NCBI GenBank assembly: GCA_002392385.1
Contig: DGGX01000252.1
Location: 21,389 to 49,169 of the forward strand
Source of the DNA: Lachnospiraceae bacterium UBA3863
GTDB taxonomy: Bacteria > Bacillota > Clostridia > Lachnospirales > Lachnospiraceae
DNA: 27,781 bases
Reading direction: 5' to 3'
The notes under the pieces are model-generated. The model worked only from the letters and a program-made list of their open reading frames with translations. It ran no database searches and was not told where the DNA came from. Every line of letters starts with the position of its first letter. Within the stretch, counting starts at the first letter, position 1. Below, one piece after another: positions 17,062-23,998 of the stretch. The position numbers and the translations under genes were made by a program.

Positions 17062-17099
17062 TTCACTCCCCGTAATTCAATTCACTCCCCGTAATTCGA
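17062..17099. repeat. Tandem 19-bp duplication spanning the lysR 2 stop codon
   Basis: ATTCACTCCCCGTAATTCA (17062-17080) and ATTCACTCCCCGTAATTCG (17081-17099) differ at one base. The second copy encodes the last residues NYGE and the stop of LysR 2, so the gene end has been copied just beyond itself. Confidence 0.8.
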
Positions 17100-17984
17100 A
17101 AAAGAGGAACACACCCCGATCATCTCCGACAGAAAGAGTTGAGCAGCCCGGCTCAGCTCTTTCTTTTTCTTCCAGAGGAGGACCTGGGAGCGATAGCGCT
17201 CCGGTCTCATCGGTATGAACCGGAAGGAGGAACCCTCCCCGGTGTAGGTCAGCCCGTCGATGGTGAGGGCGATCCCCACCCCGGAGCGGACAAAACAGGA
17301 CACATTATAGATCAGATTCCCGTAACCGACGATGTTCGCCGCGTCCGAGGGCAGACCGAAAAGCCTGGACAGAGCATAGCGGTCCAGGGAACGCGGCGCC
17401 ACCATGATCAGAGGGTAGGATGCCAGATCCTCCGCAGTCACGAATCCTTTCTCCGCCAGGGGGTGATCAGCTGTGGTCAGCACGCCCAGACGTTCCCTCG
17501 CAGGTATGCGCAGATGCCGGTAATTCTCCAGACTCACCGGCTCAAAGAGCAGGCCGAAATCCAGTTCATCGCTCTCCAGCCGGTCCAGAATGGAGGCGGA
17601 GTTGGCACTGTGGATCCGGAAGAGGACATCGGGATGCGTGTTCAGCAGATTCTTCATCGCAGTGCCGAGCAGATCGACGGTCCTGCTCTCGCCGGCGCCG
17701 ATGGACACCTCCCCCGTGATCCTGCGGTCCTTGTTCCGGAACTCTGAGGCAGTCTCGTCCACCATGGCCAGGATCTCTGAAAACTTTTTATAGAGATGGC
17801 GCCCATCCTCGTTGAGCACGGTCCTGCGGTTCGTGCGCTCGAAGAGAAGGCAGCCGAGCTCCTTCTCCAGATCCGCGATCTGCCGCGACAGAGTGGGCTG
17901 GGTGACGTGCAGGACCTCCGCAGCTGTCGTCATGTTCTCTTCCTGGGCAACGATCATATAATAGCGCATCGTCCGGATGTCCAT
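17082..17984 (-). CDS. LysR-family transcriptional regulator 2
   Basis: 300 residues with AAAGGAGG 7 nt before the ATG. Residues 1-62 are the winged helix-turn-helix (YYMIVAQEENMTTAAEVLHV, TQPTLSRQIADLEKELG, LFERTNRRTVLNEDG). Residues about 90-290 are the effector-binding domain. It is divergent from the esterase gene, with a perfect inverted repeat in the shared spacer, the classic arrangement for a LysR protein that regulates its neighbour. Its C-terminal 37 residues are closely matched by a decayed fragment at 23884-23997, so this regulator had a second copy in the island. Confidence 0.93.
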   Translation of the reverse strand: MDIRTMRYYMIVAQEENMTTAAEVLHVTQPTLSRQIADLEKELGCLLFERTNRRTVLNEDGRHLYKKFSEILAMVDETASEFRNKDRRITGEVSIGAGESRTVDLLGTAMKNLLNTHPDVLFRIHSANSASILDRLESDELDFGLLFEPVSLENYRHLRIPARERLGVLTTADHPLAEKGFVTAEDLASYPLIMVAPRSLDRYALSRLFGLPSDAANIVGYGNLIYNVSCFVRSGVGIALTIDGLTYTGEGSSFRFIPMRPERYRSQVLLWKKKKELSRAAQLFLSEMIGVCSSFSNYGE

Positions 17985-18007
17985 CCCTGCCTCCTTTGAA
18001 ATACGTT

Positions 18008-18029
18008 TTTTTTATGGTTACATAAAAAA
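18008..18029. promoter_or_regulatory. Inverted repeat between lysR 2 and the esterase (candidate LysR operator)
   Basis: TTTTTTATG (18008-18016) and CATAAAAAA (18021-18029) flank GTTA. It sits 24 nt upstream of lysR 2 and about 90 nt upstream of the esterase, where a LysR regulator would bind. The site is A/T-rich in a G/C-rich region. Confidence 0.65.
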
Positions 18030-18117
18030 TATAACAATTTCAGATTTCAGTAAAGAGCAGATATACTGGTCTTAGAAAGATTCAGTGATCTGCCGTTTCC
18101 AGTCAAGGAGGTCCATC

Positions 18118-19023
18118 ATGCTCACGAGAGAAGAAAAAGAAAAACTCGCCGTTACGATCTTCCCCGGCTGCCTGGAAGGGAATTATCTGGTGCCTCAGCC
18201 GATGCCGGAATTCTACAACCAGTACTGGGAGGCCTGTACCAAAGAGAGCGTGGAGATCCCCACCTCTGCCGGAACGACACAGCTCAACATCATCCGCACG
18301 GCGGAGAGGCCGGCGGAACCGCAGCCGGTCATCCTACACTTCCCCGGCGGCGGTTTCCTGATCCCTCATATGGACAAGGAGATGTGGCTGTGCAGCCTGC
18401 TGGCCTGTGAAACAGGGGCTGTGGTCGTGGACGTCGTCTATCACACCTCTCTGTTCGTCAGTTACCCCATACCTGTGGAGGAGGCCTATGCAGCCTTCCG
18501 GTGGGTCATAGCCAATGCGGAGTCCCTGAATATCGATCCTTCCAGGATCGCCTGTGAGGGCAACAGCGCCGGCGGCAATCTCGCCATCGTGACTGCGCTC
18601 AAATCCAAAGGAGACGCGTATCGGCCGATCGCCCTGGCTCTGTCCTATCCCGTTACCGATCAGTGCACACCGCCCGATCAGAAAAAGGACGCCTATGACA
18701 CCCTGATCCTTCCGCCCAAGATGAAGATCTACAATGATCTGTACGCGGATGACGAGGACAAGAAGAGTATTTACGTATCCCCTGCGCTGGCTGCCGCAGA
18801 GGACCTGGAGGGCTTCCCGGAGACCATGATCATGACGGCAGGTAAGGACAATATCCGTCATGAAGATGAGCAGTTCGCGGGCGTCCTGCATCAGGCAGGG
18901 ATCCCGGTACATCTGCATTGCTACGTGGGTGAAGTCCACGGTTTCTCCATCGAGGGGATCGGCAGAGGGTATGAGGCGAATCTGGAGCTCGCCCATTTCC
19001 TGAAGTGGAAGTTTGAGAAGTGA
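18118..19023 (+). CDS. Alpha/beta hydrolase, HSL-type esterase/lipase
   Basis: 301 residues from the ATG at 18118, which has AAGGAGG 7 nt upstream; the frame opens slightly earlier without a binding site. The oxyanion motif is HFPGGGF (74-80), a variant of HGGG. The nucleophile elbow is GNSAGG with Ser150. The acid is probably Asp244 in AGKDNIR and the base His274 in EVHGFS. No signal peptide is seen, so it should be cytoplasmic. It would hydrolyse a short acyl or aryl ester. It is divergent from lysR 2, and I find no sigma-54 promoter, so it is probably LysR-controlled. Confidence 0.9.
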   Translation: MLTREEKEKLAVTIFPGCLEGNYLVPQPMPEFYNQYWEACTKESVEIPTSAGTTQLNIIRTAERPAEPQPVILHFPGGGFLIPHMDKEMWLCSLLACETGAVVVDVVYHTSLFVSYPIPVEEAYAAFRWVIANAESLNIDPSRIACEGNSAGGNLAIVTALKSKGDAYRPIALALSYPVTDQCTPPDQKKDAYDTLILPPKMKIYNDLYADDEDKKSIYVSPALAAAEDLEGFPETMIMTAGKDNIRHEDEQFAGVLHQAGIPVHLHCYVGEVHGFSIEGIGRGYEANLELAHFLKWKFEK

Positions 19024-19094
19024 CACCTGCGAGCAAAGAAGGGGCACATCCGGCGAGCCTTTACCTGATCGTGAGCTGATCACACCGTCCGCAT

Positions 19095-19131
19095 AATGCC
19101 CGTTTCAGCCCGTCAGGCTGAAACGGGCATT
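19095..19131 (+). terminator. Perfect 16-bp hairpin after the esterase, overlapping the next promoter
   Basis: AATGCCCGTTTCAGCC (19095-19110) pairs perfectly with 19116-19131 around a 5-nt loop. The T-run is weak. The right arm contains the -24 element of the next sigma-54 promoter. Confidence 0.75.
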
Positions 19132-19140
19132 AAACTTGCT
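19125..19140 (+). promoter_or_regulatory. Sigma-54 promoter of MmgE/PrpD 2
   Basis: GGGCAT-TAAAC-TTGCT with GG-N10-GC (19126-19127 and 19138-19139), 51 nt before the start codon at 19191. Only the first T of the consensus TGGCAY is replaced. The GTGTGCCA word is not evident upstream. Confidence 0.7.
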
Positions 19141-19190
19141 GTTTTAAGGGAAAAGATTATTTGCACACAGAAGCACAAAGGAGGCACAAA

Positions 19191-20627
19191 ATGAAGGTAG
19201 AAGACATTCTCACACCGGAACAGGACCCCTCGGGCGTCATGGCGGAGTTCGCCGCCAATCTGAAATATGAAGATATCCCGGCCGATCTCGTGGATTACAT
19301 CAAGCGGGACATCCTGGATGCCATGAGCTCCTTCCTGGGCGGCTCCACCGGTCCCAACATGGACACGGTCATGGAATCCGTGCGTTCCTACGGCGTGAAC
19401 GGCTGCGGAGGCGGCAGGGTCCTGGTCTTCGGAGACCGCCTGCCGGAGACGCTGGCGGCTTTTGCCAACGGTACGATGGCCAGAGGCGTGGACCTGGGCG
19501 ACACGGGCGTGACCGGCGGCCATGTCTGTGAGTGGGTCGTGCCGACCCTTCTGTCAGCCCTTAAGCGCGTGGGACGGCCCGTGAGCGGAAAGGAATTCAT
19601 CACGGCCTTCCTGGCCGGCGCGGAGTGGGGGACCAGGGAGCACACCACGATCCGTCTGCAGCCCAACAACAAGCTGGTGCCCGGCGAGTGTGCCGGCAGC
19701 CGCTACGCCGTCGTCGCCCTGGGCAAAATGTACGGTTTTGACAAGGAGCAGATCTGGGACGCCGTAGGCGCCGCCTACAGCATCACGAGCATGACGACCC
19801 AGCAGAAGGCCATCGAGGGCAAGCCGGACGTGCGGCTGCAGCACGGGTATTTTGCCTCCAACGCGGTGCAGATGTGCGATCTGATCAGCCGGGGACTGCC
19901 CAGTGTGCACGGCATCTACATGGGCCAGTCCGGGCTGCTCAAGAGCATCTTCCACCACAACATCGAGAGCCCCGACGTGCTGACGCAGGACCTGGGGAAG
20001 AGGTGGCTCTTCCAGGAGAACATCACCAACAAGCTCTACGCGGGCTGCTACTACAACCACACGGCCATGTACGGTGTGCTGACCCTGATGAAGGAGAACG
20101 GCCTGAAGCGGGAGGATATCGCCGGGATCCACGTCGTCACATCCCCGGCTGGAGAGCTCACCTGGGTGCCCCGCGACATCAAGTATCGTCCCGCGACACC
20201 GGAGGGCGGCATGTTCTCGACGCCGTATTCCCTTGCAAGGGCGGTCTTCTACGGCGACTGCTTCCTGGATGCCTACGAGCCCGAACACTTCAGGCACAAC
20301 ATGGAGGATCCGGAGTTCCTGGCCTTCATGGACTGCATCACCCAGTCCATCGATCCCGCCATCAAGCCGGCCTTCGACGACTACTATGTGACTATCCGGA
20401 CCAGGGACGGCAGGGAATTCACAAGACAGGTCTGCGATACGCCCGGCAACCAGAAGAATCCCATGACCTGGGACCAGGCCATCGACAAGTTCCGCAAGTG
20501 TCAGAAATACTCTGCTGTGGACCTGGGACAGGACAAGTACGAACAGGTTGTTGAGATCTGTAGAAATCTTGATACAATAAAGGATGTGTCGGTGCTCGTG
20601 GATGCCATGACGCCCGACGGGGAGTGA
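19191..20627 (+). CDS. MmgE/PrpD family protein 2
   Basis: 478 residues. I chose the ATG at 19191 (AAAGGAGG 6 nt upstream) because MKVEDILTPEQDP aligns with the start of paralogue 1. Long blocks are shared with that protein: NLKYEDIPA, RDILDAMSS, LGGSTGP, VDLGDTGVTGGH, GLPSVHGIYMG, NITNKLY, GNQKNPMTW. It keeps the same presumed active-site loop. Differences cluster in the 180-200 and 310-330 regions, which hints at a different but related substrate or stereoisomer. The dehydratase or decarboxylase role follows the family. It has its own sigma-54 promoter. Confidence 0.88.
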   Translation: MKVEDILTPEQDPSGVMAEFAANLKYEDIPADLVDYIKRDILDAMSSFLGGSTGPNMDTVMESVRSYGVNGCGGGRVLVFGDRLPETLAAFANGTMARGVDLGDTGVTGGHVCEWVVPTLLSALKRVGRPVSGKEFITAFLAGAEWGTREHTTIRLQPNNKLVPGECAGSRYAVVALGKMYGFDKEQIWDAVGAAYSITSMTTQQKAIEGKPDVRLQHGYFASNAVQMCDLISRGLPSVHGIYMGQSGLLKSIFHHNIESPDVLTQDLGKRWLFQENITNKLYAGCYYNHTAMYGVLTLMKENGLKREDIAGIHVVTSPAGELTWVPRDIKYRPATPEGGMFSTPYSLARAVFYGDCFLDAYEPEHFRHNMEDPEFLAFMDCITQSIDPAIKPAFDDYYVTIRTRDGREFTRQVCDTPGNQKNPMTWDQAIDKFRKCQKYSAVDLGQDKYEQVVEICRNLDTIKDVSVLVDAMTPDGE

Positions 20628-20639
20628 GAGAGTAACAGA

Positions 20640-20666
20640 CCGCGCAGGGATCGATTCTCTGCGCGG
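20640..20666. repeat. Small palindromic element, copy C
   Basis: The stem CCGCGCAG/CTGCGCGG surrounds the loop GGATCGATTCT, which shares 8 of 11 positions with the loop of copies A and B. It lies just after the MmgE/PrpD 2 stop codon. Confidence 0.7.
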
Positions 20667-20693
20667 CCTCAGCATTAACGATCACAGCAGGAA

Positions 20694-20721
20694 ACCACGC
20701 AGAGAGCTGTCTCTGCGTGGT
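20694..20721 (+). terminator. Hairpin between MmgE/PrpD 2 and the MATE gene
   Basis: The 11-bp perfect stem ACCACGCAGAG/CTCTGCGTGGT has a 6-nt loop and no T-run, so it may be only a weak terminator. The MATE gene could be reached by read-through. Confidence 0.5.
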
Positions 20722-20748
20722 CTTGTGTGGTCCTGAGAGAGGCAGTTC

Positions 20749-22155
20749 ATGCAGAAGTATTCGAAAACAGAGATATTTGAGACCGTGCCGGTACCGCGGG
20801 CGCTGGCGGTGCTGTCCGTTCCCACGGTGATCAGTCAGCTGATCAATCTGATCTACAATATGGTGGATGCCTTCTTTATCGGACGGACGGGCAACTCCTA
20901 CATGATGGCGGCGACGACCCTGACGCTGACCCTCACCATGCTGAACGTGGCCTTCTCCAATCTGTTCGGTATCGGAGGAGGGAGTCTGGTGGCGCGGCTC
21001 ATGGGGATGAAGAAGTCTGACGAGGCGCGGAGCGTCAGCGCCTTCAGCTGCTACGCCTGCCTGCTGCTGGCTCTTGTATGGTCTCTTATGATCGGGATCT
21101 TTCTGCACCCGGTCCTGTATTTTCTGGGAGCTTCGGAGGCGACTATCGGATACGCCGGGGACTATACCCGTCTCGTGATCGTGCTGGGCTCTGTGCCGAG
21201 CATTCTGTCGCTGACGCTGGGGCACATCCTGCGGAATGCCGGGTATGCCTCCCAGGCCAGTTTCGGCCTGAGCAGCGGCGGGATCCTGAACATCCTGCTG
21301 GACCCGCTCTTCATGTTCGTGCTCCTGCCTCCCGGACAGGAGGTCCGCGGCGCGGCCCTGGCGACACTTCTCTCCAATATTTTCTCCTGCCTCTACCTGC
21401 TGTACGCCTGCAGAAAGGCCTCCCTGACCGCGCCGCTGAGCCTGCGCTGGCGCGACGCCGTCCGGACGGACGCCTACAACAGGAAACAGATCTTCGTGGT
21501 CGGTATACCCTCCGCTATTCTGACCGGCCTCTTCGACCTGGCCAATATCTGTGTGAACATACTGGCCTCCGCCCACAGTGATCTTGTGCTGGCCGCCATG
21601 GGCATCGTGATGAAGGTGGAAAGGGTGCCCAACGCCATCAACGTCGGGATCTGCCAGGGCATGCTTCCCATCGTGGCGTATAACTACAGCGCCGGCAATC
21701 ACGGACGCATGCAGGAGACGATCCGGACGGCCCGTCTGGCCGGACTGTCCATCGCGGGCCTGAGCATCGTGATGCTGGAGATCTTTGCGGGGCCTGCGGC
21801 CCGCCTCTTCCTGAGCGTCTCCTCCGCGGACGCGGAAGCCGCCCTGATGACCATCGGGTTCGCGACGGTCTTTCTCCGTATCCGCGCCCTTGCCTCTCCC
21901 TTCCAGTTCACAAACTATCACACATCCTACTGCATGCAGGCCATCGGAGACGGAAAGGCCACCATGCTCCATGCCTGCGTACGGGAACTGGCCGTCTATA
22001 TTCCCGGCATGTTCCTGCTGGACAGACTCTTCGGCGAGACGGGCCTTGCCGCCGCCCTGCCCGTCAGCGAGGCGATCAGCGCCATGATCGCCCTGGCCCT
22101 GCTGAGACATGTGATTGACCGCGCAAGGTCACACAGGGGACGGTTCTCTGTGTGA
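20749..22155 (+). CDS. MATE family efflux transporter
   Basis: 468 residues with about 12 membrane segments in two homologous halves. The N-terminal half starts VLSVPTVISQLINLIYNMVDAFFIGRTG, the typical MATE TM1 sequence. NLFGIGGGSLVARLMG and the second-half PNAINVGICQGMLPIVAYNYSAGN also fit. It exports cationic or aromatic compounds by Na+ or H+ antiport. The ribosome binding site (GAGAGG) is weak and no promoter is obvious; read-through from MmgE/PrpD 2 is likely. The last 9 codons and the stop lie in a palindromic element (22129-22155), giving an unusual SHRGRFSV tail. Confidence 0.92.
   Translation: MQKYSKTEIFETVPVPRALAVLSVPTVISQLINLIYNMVDAFFIGRTGNSYMMAATTLTLTLTMLNVAFSNLFGIGGGSLVARLMGMKKSDEARSVSAFSCYACLLLALVWSLMIGIFLHPVLYFLGASEATIGYAGDYTRLVIVLGSVPSILSLTLGHILRNAGYASQASFGLSSGGILNILLDPLFMFVLLPPGQEVRGAALATLLSNIFSCLYLLYACRKASLTAPLSLRWRDAVRTDAYNRKQIFVVGIPSAILTGLFDLANICVNILASAHSDLVLAAMGIVMKVERVPNAINVGICQGMLPIVAYNYSAGNHGRMQETIRTARLAGLSIAGLSIVMLEIFAGPAARLFLSVSSADAEAALMTIGFATVFLRIRALASPFQFTNYHTSYCMQAIGDGKATMLHACVRELAVYIPGMFLLDRLFGETGLAAALPVSEAISAMIALALLRHVIDRARSHRGRFSV
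22129..22155. repeat. Small palindromic element, copy B, containing the MATE stop codon
   Basis: The stem TCACACAG/CTGTGTGA surrounds GGGACGGTTCT, the same 11-nt loop as copy A. Relative to copy A, three stem base pairs differ with pairing kept on both sides. The final TGA of the stem is the MATE stop codon. Confidence 0.82.
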
Positions 22156-22170
22156 GGTCTGCCACCACAT

Positions 22171-22206
22171 AAAAAGGCGCACAGCGCAGAAAACTGCGCT
22201 GTGCGC
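22171..22206 (-). terminator. Intrinsic terminator for minus-strand transcription
   Basis: The perfect 13-bp stem GCGCACAGCGCAG/CTGCGCTGTGCGC (22177-22189 with 22194-22206) is preceded on the plus strand by AAAAA. On the minus strand that becomes a hairpin followed by a U-run, so it should end transcripts coming from SDR2. Confidence 0.8.
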
Positions 22207-22245
22207 TCTGTGTCTGACGATGAGAAACGCATGGCCCACGGGAGG

Positions 22246-22773
22246 TCAACCCGTCCGCCTGCCAGATATGCTTTGGGATGAGGGTTATCCCTGCAGATCA
22301 ACCCAACTGTGTACAGGGAGTTTCCTGGGATGAAGTTTATCCCGGTAGGTTACCCCATCTGGCCGCAGGAAGTATATCTGGGATGATGTCCAGTCCCATT
22401 AAATAAACCCACCTGCCCGCAGGAGGCTTTCTGGGGTGACATCCGGCCCCGGTAAGTCAACCCACCTGTCCGCAGGAGGCTTTCTGGGGTGACATCCGGT
22501 CCCGGTAAGTCAACCCACCCGGCTGCAGGAGGCTTTCTGGGGTGACATCCGGTCCCGGTAAGTCAACCCACCCGGCTGCAGGAGGCTTTCTGGGGTGACA
22601 TCCGGTCCCGGTAAGTCAACCCACCTGCCCGCAGGAGGCTTTCTGGGGTGACATCCGGTCCCGGTAAGTCAACCCACCCGGCTGCAGGGAGTTTTTCGGG
22701 ATGTCATAAATTCTTGTGGATCAACCCGTCGGGGTACAGAAATCTTTCTGGGATGACTGACACTGTGTTCAGT
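22246..22773. repeat. Tandem repeat array, ten units of 52-54 bp
   Basis: Units start at the word TCAACCC or its variants at 22246, 22298, 22350, 22404, 22457, 22510, 22563, 22616, 22669 and 22721. The five units from 22404 to 22668 are nearly identical; the outer units diverge strongly. Variation inside the core is limited to about five bases after AACCCACC. Each unit carries the imperfect dyad GTCAACCC...GGGGTGAC. There is no unique spacer between repeats. The array lies between convergent genes and, given the minus-strand terminator at 22171, would be transcribed as the 3' UTR of SDR2. Confidence 0.92.
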
Positions 22774-22781
22774 CATCCCAG
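22748..22781. repeat. Perfect 13-bp palindrome closing the tandem array
   Basis: CTGGGATGACTGA (22748-22760) pairs with 22769-22781 around an 8-nt loop. It contains the GGGATGA word of the array units, so it looks like two array ends facing each other. Confidence 0.8.
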
Positions 22782-22861
22782 GTGTGTTTCCGAGGAATGT
22801 GTGTGTACCTCGTTTTATTTCAAGGCCTGTTTCTCAAATTCAACCGCATTGAACGGTGTGC

Positions 22862-23758
22862 TCACAGGAACTGCGCGTTGTCGCAGACGATGACCTGGCC
22901 GGAGATGGCGCGGGACATGTCGGAGCCCAGGAAGAGGGCGAGCATGGCCTGGTCGATGGGGAAGGTGGGCATGTTGCGGATGGTGCGGTTGTGGATGATC
23001 GGGATCATGTCGGAGCCTTCGGGTGCCAGACCGCCGCTCTTGGTGTCCTCCTGGCGCAGGGACAGGGGAGTTACGGTGAAGGCGGGGCACAGGGCGTTGC
23101 AGTGGATGTTGGTGCCCGCGCAGCGGATCGCGATGTTCTTGGTGAGGGTGATCAGGCCGCCCTTGGAGGAGCAGTAGGCGGGACCGCACATGGGACGGAC
23201 GCCGTTGACGCTGGCCACGTTGACGATGTTGCCGTAGTTCTGCTTCAGCATGATCTTCATGGCTTCGCGGCAGTAGTACATGGGGCCCTTGAGGTTGGTG
23301 TCGATCATCTGGTCGATGATCTCATCCGGCACATATTCGATGCGCCACTGATCGCCGACGCCGGCGTTGTTGACGATGGTGTCCAGACGGCCGTATTTCT
23401 CCGTGATGAGGGCCATGACCCTGGAGGCGTCCTCGCTGCTGGCGGCGTCAGCCACCACGGGCGTGACTTCCGTGCCCGGGAAATCGTCGCGGATCTGCTG
23501 GGCAGCCTTCTCCAGCACGTTCTCCCTTCTGGCGGTGATGATGAGTTTCGCGCCGTGCTGGGCATAGAGATGAGCGATCTCATAGCCGATGCCCTCGGAG
23601 GCGCCGGTCACGAGGCAGACCTTGCCGTCGAGAAGCCTGGCAAAATTGATGTCGATGCGGTTCTGCTCGGGCAGCGCGGCGGCGTACTCTTTGGGACCCG
23701 GCTGCCAGCTCTGGTTGATGAGGTTCTCGTCCAGTCTTGTAAACGGTTCGTGATTCAT
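22862..23758 (-). CDS. Short-chain dehydrogenase/reductase 2 with N-terminal extension
   Basis: 298 residues from the ATG at 23758, which has AAAGGAG upstream. Residues 1-45 are an extension before the Rossmann fold, containing RLDENLINQSWQP; SDR3 has the same motif. The SDR core has TGASEGIG (51-58), NNAG (130-133), Ser183 in NVASVNG, and Tyr195-x3-Lys199. ARRE after beta-2 suggests NADP(H). The C-terminus DNAQFL is like that of SDR3. It probably oxidises or reduces an alcohol/ketone in the same pathway. It may belong to the hydratase-DUF6282 transcript, but a 240-nt gap with a lysR relic intervenes. Confidence 0.9.
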   Translation of the reverse strand: MNHEPFTRLDENLINQSWQPGPKEYAAALPEQNRIDINFARLLDGKVCLVTGASEGIGYEIAHLYAQHGAKLIITARRENVLEKAAQQIRDDFPGTEVTPVVADAASSEDASRVMALITEKYGRLDTIVNNAGVGDQWRIEYVPDEIIDQMIDTNLKGPMYYCREAMKIMLKQNYGNIVNVASVNGVRPMCGPAYCSSKGGLITLTKNIAIRCAGTNIHCNALCPAFTVTPLSLRQEDTKSGGLAPEGSDMIPIIHNRTIRNMPTFPIDQAMLALFLGSDMSRAISGQVIVCDNAQFL

Positions 23759-23883
23759 ACAGCTGTCTCCTTTCTGTGGTGATACGTATAAACTCTGTCT
23801 GTATATCATTTTAAAAAGTGGCTTGTCAGAGAACAAATTGGAATAACGCATATGTAATCATGCAGAACGTCTATTTTTCAATC

Positions 23884-23997
23884 TTCCGCTCCCAGGTCCT
23901 GGTCTGGAAGAAAAGAAAAGAGCTGAGCAGGGCGGCTCAGCTCTTTCTGGAAGAAATGATCAGTGTCTGTTCTACGACGACCGCCTATGGTGAGTGA
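23884..23997 (+). pseudogene. lysR 3'-end relic (plus strand)
   Basis: Translating 23884-23997 gives a segment that runs FRSQVLVWKKRKELSRAAQL and then FLEEMISVCS, ending AYGE and a TGA stop. The C-terminus of LysR 2 reads YRSQVLLWKKKKELSRAAQL and then FLSEMIGVCS, ending NYGE. About 37 codons are conserved in frame; nothing upstream resembles the rest of a LysR gene. The nearest in-frame ATG, at 23860, would give only 45 residues without DNA-binding domain. I call it a truncated remnant of a close paralogue of lysR 2. Confidence 0.85.
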
Positions 23998-23998
23998 T

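Noticed and set aside
18030..18117. A sigma-54 promoter for the esterase
   Set aside because: The closest match (ACTGGTCTTAG...) lacks the GC at the right spacing.
14307..20627. A methylcitrate (propionate) cycle because of the PrpD homologues
   Set aside because: No methylcitrate synthase or methylisocitrate lyase is present, and the partner genes do not match.
22246..22773. CRISPR array
   Set aside because: The units are contiguous and nearly identical over the full 53 bp. There is no alternation of constant repeat and unique spacer, and no cas gene nearby.
23860..23997. A small functional protein of 45 residues
   Set aside because: There is no ribosome binding site before the ATG at 23860, and the sequence is the C-terminal tail of a LysR protein without its DNA-binding domain.
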